Source of the DNA: Didymodactylos carnosus
Lineage: Eukaryota; Rotifera; Eurotatoria; Philodinida; Philodinidae
Direction of reading: 5' to 3'
NCBI GenBank assembly: GCA_905250885.1
Contig: CAJNOQ010001726.1
Location: 1 to 29,037, forward strand
DNA length: 29,037 nt
How positions within the stretch are numbered: the first letter of the stretch is position 1; each line of letters begins with the position of its first letter. The position numbers and the translations under genes are program-made. A model generated the notes under the pieces. It was not told the DNA's origin and did no database searches. It saw nothing but the letters and a program-made list of their open reading frames with translations. Positions 20,897-29,037 of this stretch are shown here, in pieces.

Positions 20897-21419
20897 CTAT
20901 CCAACATTCTCGTCATCCAACATATTTGCACCATTTCCATCTAAAAAACGAAAAGATTACAACTTAATAAGTATTGAAAATATTTACAGGATACTTTTTC
21001 CATAATCTCTTAGATTACTATAGGAATACTAGAGAATTTAAAAAGATTTCTAGTTTATCTCTGTGTTGGAATATTGTACCGTGATTTATGTTTAGTAAAA
21101 CATAACAGATATCTGCACAAGACTTACCTCTTACTGAATAACATGTTGATTGACAAACATTTGGACATAAATGTGATGGAATATTGCTTGTTGATGAGCA
21201 ATAACTAAGGCATTGTTGAATGCATTTTCCATTTGAATCGTATGCGGAACATAAATGGGATACTGAAAAGAAATAGTTCAGATCTTAGTTGAAAAACCTT
21301 GTCCATTACATGAAATGCAAATTTTAATTTACAATCAAGATTTTTGTTTATATCGTTTGAAATTACTTACCCATTAACAGTACCACAACAATAACAAATG
21401 ATGCTGACTTATATTCCAT
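20897..21419 (-). CDS. Small secreted six-cysteine peptide
   Basis: Three exons on the minus strand (21419-21371, 21262-21128, 20940-20897) join in phase to 75 residues. All internal boundaries are canonical (GTAAGT, CAG, GTAAG, TTTTTTAG). Residues 1-23 are a clear signal peptide (short polar start, then FVIVVVLLMVSHLCSA), probably cut before Tyr24. The mature chain has exactly six cysteines at 30, 34, 38, 49, 53 and 57. This gives a symmetric C-x3-C-x3-C-x10-C-x3-C-x3-C pattern, then a short acidic tail (GNGANMLDDENVG). The i/i+4 spacing suggests two disulfide-linked helices in a hairpin. I do not recognise the family. A host-defence, signalling or structural role is possible, and none is shown by the sequence. 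The exons are too short to appear as conspicuous open frames. Confidence 0.8.
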
Positions 21420-21800
21420 GAAATTCTGCGAGAAAAGGGGATGAAATCAGAAATGGTGTTGTTTAAAAAAGAATCGTGTGATATCGCTATCAAGCACTTA
21501 ATTTTCTATCTAGTGACAGCTGTGTGAGTCCCATCGTTTCTCTCCTCATATCATAGCAGGTAATGAAACAAAAAAAAACAAAAATATTATTCTATAGTTT
21601 TCTTTTGTACGAAGAAGAGAGCACACCTCGAGAAATGTTTGATTAAAAATCGTTTCACATAGAAAACAATAGTTCTTCAACAAATTTATTAAAATGTTCA
21701 AAGAAATATAAAATAATTGCATTTTTATAAAAACAATTTTATAAAAATTGTTCAATAAAGTTTATGAAAAGAGGCTTAATTTATGTTTAATACTAGAATT
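21420..21800. other. Upstream region of the secreted peptide gene
   Basis: No supported gene. A small perfect inverted repeat (AACAATTTT-ATA-AAAATTGTT, 21732-21752) is present. Open frames here are AT-driven and lack motifs. Confidence 0.4.
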
Positions 21801-22072
21801 GAATCCTAAAACTATAGGGATAATAACAGCAGTTATTTTTAATTTCATTATTCAATTTTTAGTTAAAATTCGACGTTTTGAAAATACAATTTGCATTTTC
21901 AAGAAAACAATATATAAACCGACTACATTGTAACATTACAGTACAATGTAGTCGGTTTATATATTGTTTTCTTGAAAATGCAAATTGTATTTTCAAAACG
22001 TCGAATTTTAACTAAAAATTGAGTAATCAAATTAAAAATAGCTGCTGTTATTATCTCTTAGTTTTCAAATTC
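21801..22072. repeat. Near-perfect 272-bp palindrome flanked by 13-bp direct repeats
   Basis: The arms 21801-21932 and 21942-22072 are reverse complements with a 9-nt loop (ACATTACAG). The inner roughly 80 bp (from TTAGTTAAAATTCGACG inward) look identical. Outer parts carry a few substitutions. TAGAATTGAATCC occurs at 21794-21806 and again at 22096-22108 in direct orientation, which could be a duplicated target or a relic of the event that formed the palindrome. No coding capacity. A transcript would fold into a long hairpin. Confidence 0.9.
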
Positions 22073-22171
22073 TTACCTGTTAATCAGCGTAACATTAGAA
22101 TTGAATCCCTCTAGAGTATCTGTTTATTTACAAACAATAGTTTTTACAATCATTATGTACACAAAATTCAT

Positions 22172-22776
22172 TCAGAAAAAAGCAACTTTGACTCGTATAT
22201 GATTTCCTAGAACTGTTTTTTGTTTTGACAAAATATTTTGTCCATTTTGTTCTTGTCCAATTTCTCTCACATTAATAAATCCTTGTGATGACATTGTTGT
22301 TTTTAGACAATAATCTAAAGATGTTTTTTGTTCGATACCAATCTGAAAGATGAAATATACGCAAAATGAGACTACATATTTACAAAATATATACACGAAT
22401 CATACCGATTTCTCATACACCCAAATTTCATCATTTCGAGCTCTTGGTATCTTCTGTTTCACTCTGGTTCTTTGTATCGTTCTAGTTTCTTTCAAATCCT
22501 CCGATGGTGGCGGTGTAGGCCATGACATTTCTTCGTCCGATGACTCTTCCTACTCGTCAAACGAGAGTACATAGATCAAACTATTTTCCATACAACAGTA
22601 ACTATCAATGTTTAGACAAAACTTACTCGACTTTCAAATTTACTGGTTACATTAGTGAATGATGTTGAATTTGTTTCGATATTATCATGACTTGTCATGG
22701 ACGAACGTGTACTAGAAATTGTTCGATTAATCAATATCTTATTCTTTACAATCGGTTTTGAAGAATTAATTGACAT
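22172..22776 (-). CDS. Unrecognised 154-residue protein, divergent from BBS5
   Basis: Three exons (22776-22627, 22549-22406, 22342-22172) join in phase 0 at both junctions. Donors are GTAAGT and GTATGA; acceptors are GAGTAG and TTTCAG. The N-terminal 50 residues are Ser/Thr/Asn-rich and look disordered. Exon 2 begins with an acidic patch (EESSDEEMSWPTPPPSEDL), then a basic Arg/Lys/Gln segment and NDEIWVYEKS. Exon 3 is more ordered, with GFINVREIGQEQ, and ends HIRVKVAFF. There is no signal peptide or membrane segment. A minus-strand AATAAA lies at 22123-22128. The roughly 490-bp divergent spacing with BBS5 suggests a shared promoter, so a ciliary role is conceivable but not shown. I do not recognise a family. 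The exon 2 acceptor (GAGTAG) has a weak pyrimidine tract. Confidence 0.65.
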
Positions 22777-23268
22777 AATTTGATTTTTCCTCTTCTAAAG
22801 AACAAAAGAATAAACAGGACACATATCACTTTCAAGACAGAATGAGAATCTCAAATCTTATATGCAAAAAAGCGTTTTAGTAAATAAAGCGAAGGCGAGT
22901 GGGATAGGATTCAGTTTGCCATTCCACCATTTTGTTACTTTTGGAAAAAAAATAAAAAGATTCATTACTTTCGCGAACAGAACATCTTCAGAATAACTAC
23001 TCGATCACACCTGTGCACTCCTAACAGAGTCTTAGCAAAACTGCAGTCCACTATCATAAAGCGACATCTGCTTCCTAATTCAACTATTATAATATAGGCA
23101 CGTTCTCTAACATGTCATATTCTTACTTGATCTTCATGATACTTCATTTTGTAACTCATGTAAATGAAAAACAGCAACAAAATAACGATCAAATTTATTA
23201 ATTTACGTCTTATCAACCAGAACAGCATAAGTTAGTGTGAGGTTGCTGTTAGAGTATTTTTAATAGTT
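22777..23268. promoter_or_regulatory. Divergent intergenic region, likely bidirectional promoter
   Basis: The 492 bp between the start codons of the minus-strand 154-residue gene and BBS5 must serve both. I looked for an RFX X-box (ciliary gene regulator) and saw no good match. No open frame or repeat stands out. Confidence 0.4.
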
Positions 23269-25073
23269 ATGGCCGAAACAGTTGCAATATGGCAAGATCG
23301 GGACATCCGCTTTGATGTTAATCCAGTGTAAGAATTAAAATGGTTTAAAAACCTACGGGTTTAACTCATTTTTGAACAATTTGTCTTGTTCATAGCGACC
23401 TAAAGTATCGGCCTGGTGAATTTGTTATTGATACTCTGAATTCGGTCGAAGATACAAAAGGAAACAATGGGGACAAAGGTATTTTAGTTTTTAAACAACA
23501 AATTCATCTTGTGTTCTGTCTCACAAAAATACACAAGCAGAATTTGGGTAGAGCAATGCTTTTATTTTCACTATTGCATACGCTCAACTCAATAGATCTT
23601 GTGTCACATAAAGAACGTTTAGCATGTGGTACTACTTTATCTCTATGTTGCTTTTCCTAGGTAAATTAACTGTTACTAATATTCGTATTATATGGCATAG
23701 TCATTCATCAAATCGAATAAATCTTTGTAAGCATTAAGGCACATCTTAATTTTACCATTTAATTTTTACTTTAATTTTGTAGCTATTGGTCTTTACACGA
23801 TTGCTACAATTACTATTCGAAATGCAAAATCGGTATGATAAACATGATCTCTCGCATTCAATTTTCAGTTTTTTTTTTGTTTAGAAACTCCGCGGAAACA
23901 CCGAGTCTCTATATTTACTAACAAAATCGGGTTCATCTCGGTATGAATTCATATTTACAAATCTTGTTTCTGGCACAAGTGCTATGCTCAATTCCGTTGT
24001 GGCTGTTCATAAGTAAATAATATTCTTCTACTTTGATTTGTTTTCATTTCAACTTGATTCGTCTACTTTGTTTGCAGAGCATACGAGTCATCGAAATTAT
24101 ATCGTGAAATCAAGTTAAGAAGTTCATTGTTGAATAAAGGCACACTGAGGATATTACCAAAGGAAAGATTATACAATAAATACAATGGTGTGTGGAATTT
24201 GTCATCAGACCAGGTATGTTTGCCAATATTCAATTTCTATAAGTTGCATTGAATGCTAATTGTGTATAGGGAAACTTGGGCATATTTCATATAACAAACA
24301 TAAGGGTGGTTTGGCATGCAGAATTAAATGAGAACTTTAATGTTAGCGTGCCATACTTTCAAACAGTAAGTTTCTGTATATCATTGCAGACTCTTTAGTT
24401 TATAGCATTATATTGTTTAGAAAAATATCAAACTGAGAGATTCAAAGTTTGGCTTAGCACTGGTAATAGAAACAACGCCACAGGTACTTTTTAAATCAAT
24501 CAAATCATCATGCTCGGCTTAATTACATTTGAATATTTTTGCTTAGAGTGGCAATTATGTTTTGGGCTTTCAACTAGCACCCGATGAAAAATTAAAAGAA
24601 GTATATAAAGAAATTGTCAGTTTGCAGAAAGGGTAAGAAACAAAAGGAGTTTTTTTACTCGTGATATCGCACATATGTTTGGTATCAGATATTCTTATGG
24701 CAACTTTTTTTAGTTATTTTGCTAACCCGGAGTTCGGTGTCGAGTATGCCATCGAAGAGCAAAATGACAAGTCAACTACGAGATTAGAGAGTCGTGTGGA
24801 TGACATCGAAATTCTACAAAGTCGTGAACACACGGATGCCTATGCGGTAAGAGATATGTTTTCCAGTATATTCAAACAACGCAGAGAACGCATCCAATTA
24901 TCAGACAAAACAAATTAAAACCTTTTAAACTTGAATTTATTTTTCTTTAGACATATTTGGCCGACTTTAGCAAGCGAGATCGTGAGCCTGTTTATTCAGA
25001 TGAACTTGGTCTAGCCATTGAAAAACTTCCAATGGGTTATTCATTAAGTACACTATGGGATATTCTCAGTTGA
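23269..25073 (+). CDS. BBS5: Bardet-Biedl syndrome 5 protein homologue (BBSome subunit)
   Basis: BBS5 is a subunit of the BBSome, the coat complex that carries membrane proteins through cilia. Its two PH-like (DM16) domains contact phosphoinositides and other BBSome subunits. Eleven exons are 23269-23327, 23396-23478, 23661-23726, 23783-23832, 23885-24012, 24078-24213, 24270-24365, 24421-24483, 24547-24632, 24714-24846 and 24951-25073. They join in phase to 340 residues, matching the family length. The start [17 protein letters not shown] is followed by [13 protein letters not shown] and [13 protein letters not shown] (first PH-like domain). The second domain has [42 protein letters not shown] and GNYVLGFQL. 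The C-terminal part includes [10 protein letters not shown] and [20 protein letters not shown]. The paired NIRIIWH / NIRVVWH motifs in the two domains are diagnostic. Intron 2 (182 nt) is the only long one. It indicates a ciliated animal. Confidence 0.96.
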
Positions 25074-25743
25074 AAACTGTTTACATTCTTTTTATCCGCT
25101 CTAATCTCTTCTACACTTTGTTTGCTTCGAGGCATCAGAAAGACAACAAGTTGTTATGTTTTTATTTTATTTACTTATTTACGTTGCTCCACACAAGTAG
25201 AGGTACCCCTGTAACTCAAGAACCGTGACAACTAGTGACTTCTACTTCTGTGTGGTTATTTGTCTCACTGAATGCTGATCATCCAGCAAGTTTAAATCTC
25301 TTTGATTGGATCATTCGGCAGATATAAGCGTTTTATTCCTTTTCCGTAAAATGTTGATAACTTTTGATCCACGAGATGAAAACTTCTTTTCACCTCAAGT
25401 CTCACACGAACTGTGAAACCGGGATCGTCATGAGTGGAAAAAATTTCCGCGAAAATCGTGTCAGAAACTTAAAAATCAGGCAAAAAATGAATAGCTTTTT
25501 TAATAAGTTCATGAAAATATTCTTGTTTGTTTCAAAGAGTTTACAATAAACTAAAAATTAATTTAGAAAACTCAAGTGTTCGTAAAAGTCTTAATTCTAC
25601 TAGAATATAATCATGAATCGTGTGTATGAAACAAAGGTTGAGCAAGAAGTCCGAAAAATTGTTTAGGTTATTAGGATGAACAGACCGTGTGCATCTACAG
25701 GTGAGCATGGATGGAAACTTTGCGCCCATTATGATTTCTATTG
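25074..25743. other. Gene-less 3' flank of BBS5
   Basis: No supported gene. A short imperfect hairpin lies at 25189-25255, with CCACACAAGTAGA pairing with TCTACTTCTGTGTGG. Open frames at 25364-25729 lie on opposite strands and show no motifs. Confidence 0.45.
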
Positions 25744-26177
25744 ATGAAAACCGCGTATCTCTGTTACAGAAAGTGCCAATATGTTATCGTTTTTCTTCTT
25801 TTGTTTGTCTGATAAAAACTGAACAAATCATAGCGAGAACTGGAAGATATCGTATTTTTATAGACAGAATTATGTTCTTTAAAATCCATGCTGGTGATGG
25901 GATCAGTTCGTTTTACTCACTTCGTTTTATGCTGTATTTAAACTGCAAGTAGGGGTAGGGAAGACAATCAAATATGCTGTTTCGGGAGCTGTTAGTATTC
26001 TAAATATAGCATAAAACGGGGTGAGTAAAATGAACTGATCCCATCACCAGCATGGATTTTGAAGAACAAAAATACGATGGTTCTCACGATGATTTGTTCA
26101 GTTTTCATCAGACAAATAAAAGAAGAAAAACGATAACATATTGACACTTCCGATAATAGAGATACGCAGGTTTCATA
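25744..26177. repeat. Foldback repeat, about 180-195-bp arms
   Basis: The left arm 25744-25940 and right arm 26001-26177 are reverse complements at high identity, around a 60-nt loop. Anchors are GATGGGATCAGTTC on the left with GAACTGATCCCATC on the right, and CAATATGTTATCGTTTTTC with its complement near 26128-26146. The left arm carries two extra short insertions (about 7 and 14 nt near 25850-25880). The open frame at 25689-25952 runs through the left arm and is probably not a gene. No transposase is seen. Confidence 0.85.
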
Positions 26178-26580
26178 TACTGTGGAAATAATCGTAAACG
26201 ACTGTTGTAAAGCTAAATCTGTTCTTGTTTCTATACGTTTTTATTTACAACTGTTTGTCAATTAGTTTTATATTATTTGTGAAAGAAAAACAAATTAAAA
26301 AAAATCTACTGTAAAAACTGTGCAAAGAACAGATAAACGTTTTTTCCTGTAAGTTCAACAATATTTCTATGTGAGGAATTGTGCTCAAGCCTAGTATGAG
26401 CCATTACAATGTGATAACAACTATGCAGAAGTGAGTAAAACGAAAGACAATCGATTTCAACCATTCAAAGTATTGTAAAAATGGAGATGAAAATGTACGA
26501 AGCGAAAAGATGATTATAAATGTGTTGAAGTCATATTTGGTACACCGATCCAAATACAATGGAGAAAAAGGTACCATCCT

Positions 26581-26721
26581 CAGGGCTGTCGCGATCAGCC
26601 AGACTTTGGGGAGGGAGGGAGAGGGTGCTTCACTGAGATAAGAACTTTTTTCTGCTGGGACAAGTCGAGAATTTTTTATTGGTGGGGGTGTCGCACCCCC
26701 ACCCCAGTAACGTCAGCCCTG
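26581..26721. mobile_element. Short hAT-like MITE, 141 bp
   Basis: The termini are CAGGGCTGTCG at 26581 and the complement of CAGGGCTGACG at 26721 (10 of 11 identical). Flanks are ACCATCCT (26573-26580) and ACCGTCCT (26722-26729), an 8-bp target duplication with one mismatch. The inside has a G-rich tract and a perfect GGTGGGGGTG-TCG-CACCCCCACC hairpin (26681-26703). It is non-coding and much GC-richer than its surroundings. Confidence 0.75.
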
Positions 26722-26729
26722 ACCGTCCT

Positions 26730-27876
26730 TATGAAGCGACGTATCAATCTGAGCTGAGAGTCTAAGAAGATATTTCATATATGTTGTTGTTTTCTCTCAA
26801 AGAAGGCTTTAGAGTGCCGTATGGTCCCTTCGCATGTCTCGAATATCGACAAAATACCGCCAATATATCGTTTGGTACATCCTGCGGGGTACTGCCATCT
26901 CAAGATCGTAGGACATCTTACGATAGTAATTCAAGTCAAAGTTGATGTTCAGTGACGAGTTAGTGAGAGGTAAGTTAGAAGTTTTTTAATTTTTGTCGTT
27001 GTTATACCATAGGTGGCGCAGCCGGTAGGCTAAGGTAGGCTTGAATCTACCCTCGATTTGCTAATAAAAAATCTTTTTGTGTTATTTTCGATATTAAAAG
27101 GCCTATGTGTTATACACTCCTCTAACCATCAAAACAAAAAGTGAATAACTTTGAAACGGCGTATCGAGTAGTATTCTTCGCACCAATGTGTGGAGAATAC
27201 CGCTCGGTTACCATTGATATACCGATCGGTTTTAGATAATAGACATATTATATAGATGATTTAAAGAAAAAAGAGAAGATAACGAATGTTTCCCACTTTC
27301 CTGTTTTTATGATCGTTGAAAAAGGCACAAAACGCAAAGTAACTAACTGTTTCACAGACTACTGAGGAAAACATACGGCGTGTTCTTTTACAAAAGAGCC
27401 TTAATGTAACGCTACAAAACACGCAGTTAATACAGCTGTAGTATATTTTTTTACCAGGAACTAGATGCGCCAGGTAAAAAATCTTGATTAAAATGTAAAA
27501 GATTTCTCAAGTTTCTGATCAATTACGTCAAGAGTTTTTGTCCTTTTTCCTGTACTGCTTAAGATATGAGTGACATAACTTAGGCACAAGGCTATCAATC
27601 AACCGATTTTTTGTCACTTTTTACGTTCACTGTGAGCATTCCGCGCTTAACGTTTGCTATAGACTATCTCGACCCAGGAGAGGCCACATTCCCTTCGTCG
27701 CCCAACCACATTCGTTTTTTAAGGCATGTCCCTCTGCACAGAAGATATGCTCTGTCAGAGCTGTTTTCTCCTTATCTGTTACGTCACACTCAAACAACGA
27801 GTTTCGTTTCTATTGACTCTTAATAACAGAAAAAAAAACCATAAAGCAGTGATATTATCATGAAAACACCTAAACG
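26730..27876. other. Intergenic region upstream of the F-box/LRR gene
   Basis: No firm gene. A 70-codon open frame at 27611-27823 lies in a GC-richer patch, ends shortly before the next gene, and has no recognised motif. It may be 5' UTR or promoter sequence. A tRNA-like patch near 27011-27055 is discussed among the rejected items. Confidence 0.4.
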
Positions 27877-29037
27877 ATGTCGGTAAAAACATCACGTCAA
27901 TTCAGTTCTCTGGTTACAACTGACAGCAGAATGAATACAAACGTTGATTGCATATCCCGAAGAGAAATGCAGCATGACTTATCAGACCGATTGCTCAGTA
28001 CTTGTGGCAACGATCAATATTTGAAGCAAGCACAGAATGGTAAGTTGATCATGTGTTTTTCAACTACATTCATTGCTGCATATACAAACCTGATGATTGC
28101 AATGTGTTGAGAATAGTGGAGAGAGATATGATATCCATGGTCAAGACCATACTAAACTGCTGATGGCTGGCCATCCGTCCATATTCGACTGGGAGGATGG
28201 AACCGTGCCTAATACTCGCAAGAACTATCACTCGATGTGACACTGCTATCCATCTTCGAGAATGAGTATCAGCTTTGCCATTGTCCCTCCTTTACACTTC
28301 AGAGGCTCTCTTCATACAAGAGAGACCAAGAATTCAAACTCTTGATAATGCATATTTGTTTAGATGTGACACAATTTCAATCGCTTGCGAATGAAGTGGT
28401 CCTTGAAATCTTTGAATATTTCCATGCTTATGATATTCTCCACTCATTCCTTCGATTAAACGATCGTTTCGATGGACTACTTGGCAGCCTACACTTTGAT
28501 CTGAACTTTCAACCCATCAGCAGATCCAGGTGTGACTTTATCTCCGAACACTTTCCATCAACGGCACAAATTCGTTCTCTGCATCTGTCTGACACCTCCG
28601 ATTATGTTGACTTGTTCTTCACCCACTTTCTCAAGAACACATTGGTAAACCTTCGCTCTTTATCCTTGTGCCCCATCAAAGCAGAACAACTGATCAAAGT
28701 CGTGTTGCCGCACTTTTCATGTATGACACAACTGTCGTCACTAAGACTACTTATCAAACTCAGCGATCACCAGGACACGACGGCTCGTAATTCTTTTGAA
28801 CAAGCCACGGCCGTTTCCCTACTTGCAAACGATCTGAAAGTAAACAACACTCTCACTCAACTTAATCTTGCAAAGAACAAAATATCGGATAAAGGAGGCG
28901 AAGCACTAGCAGAAGCACTGAAAGTAAACAACACTCTCACTCAACTTAATCTTGCAAAGAACAAAATATCGGATAGAGGAGGCGAAGCACTAGGAGAAGC
29001 ACTGAAAGTAAACAACACTCTCACTCAACTTGATCTT
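27877..29037 (+). CDS. F-box and leucine-rich-repeat (RNI-type) protein, partial
   Basis: Exon 1 (27877-28039) encodes an unmatched N-terminus of about 54 residues (MSVKTSRQFSSLVTTDSRMN onward). Donor G|GTAAGT at 28040 joins acceptor TTGTTTAG at 28363, restoring phase (QAQN-D-VTQFQ). Exon 2 starts at 28364 and stays open to the window end. It opens with an F-box-like motif (LANEVVLEIFEYFHAYDIL, then FLRLNDRF), which in known proteins binds SKP1 to recruit substrates to an SCF ubiquitin ligase. Variable leucine-rich sequence follows (SLHLSDTSDY, LRSLSLCPIKAEQL). From 28834 come 28-residue RNI-type repeats with the consensus NNTLTQLNLAKNKISDKGGE. Related F-box/LRR or NLRC3-like families are large in bdelloid rotifers; that is background knowledge. 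The substrate is unknown, and the 3' end lies outside the window. Confidence 0.82.
28834..29037 (+). repeat. Near-identical 84-bp tandem coding repeats
   Basis: Units begin CTGAAAGTAAACAACAC at 28834, 28918 and 29002, exactly 84 bp apart. Units 1 and 2 differ at only two positions that I can see (AAAGGAGG/AGAGGAGG and CTAGCAGAA/CTAGGAGAA). Each encodes one 28-residue LRR. The array continues past the window end. Such identity implies recent expansion or gene conversion. Confidence 0.93.

Noticed and set aside
25689-25952. 87-codon plus-strand open frame
   Set aside because: It coincides with the left arm of the foldback repeat and shows no domain.
27011-27055. tRNA-like patch: a good A-box match (TGGCGCAGCCGG) followed by a GGTAG...CTACC arm
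   Set aside because: The spacing leaves no room for an anticodon arm, the B-box is imperfect, and no acceptor stem closes. At best it is a fragment of a tRNA-derived repeat.
1-29037. CRISPR arrays, rRNA, bacterial operons, viral genes, bdelloid telomere repeats or Penelope-type reverse transcriptase
   Set aside because: I looked on both strands and saw no spaced direct-repeat array, rRNA signature, ribosome-binding-site operons, reverse-transcriptase motifs or TGTGGG-type telomere runs.

Overview
The window is nuclear DNA of a small, AT-rich animal genome. Genes are interrupted by many short GT-AG introns, typically 50-70 nt. They encode animal-type proteins: a mitochondrial tRNA-modifying enzyme, a Bardet-Biedl ciliary protein, a DHHC acyltransferase joined to receptor-type phosphatase domains, and an F-box/LRR protein. 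The intron size, base composition, F-box/LRR family and small hAT-like elements fit a bdelloid rotifer. That assignment is an inference; no diagnostic marker such as a telomere repeat or rRNA is present. All gene models below were assembled by hand from splice sites and reading phase.

Layout. Positions 1-9800 hold no convincing gene. They contain inverted-repeat and foldback remnants (1505-2715, 3991-4434), faint decayed coding-like tracts, a GC-rich island with a perfect hairpin (7398-7661) and two MITE-like elements (8057-8223, 8761-9098). Positions 9809-12373 (+) are a complete seven-exon MTO1. Converging on it at 13114-14557 (-) is a four-exon serine beta-lactamase-family hydrolase with all three active-site motifs. 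Positions 15641-20284 (+) form a 21-exon unit whose phases stay open throughout. It runs from a DHHC palmitoyltransferase directly into two degenerate protein tyrosine phosphatase domains. One intron has no AG acceptor, and two introns are swollen by MITE-like insertions, one of which has a perfect 8-bp target duplication. Positions 20897-21419 (-) are a tiny secreted six-cysteine peptide gene. A near-perfect 272-bp palindrome follows at 21801-22072. Positions 22172-22776 (-) encode an unrecognised 154-residue protein, divergent from BBS5 (23269-25073, +), which has 11 exons and 340 residues. Positions 25074-27876 contain another foldback repeat and a short hAT-like element. The window ends inside an F-box/LRR gene (27877 onward, +) whose 84-bp repeats are nearly identical.

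The genes are not an operon or pathway. The most notable point is the apparent DHHC acyltransferase-tandem pseudophosphatase fusion. Next are the symmetric six-cysteine secreted peptide and the AG-less intron in the DHHC catalytic motif.
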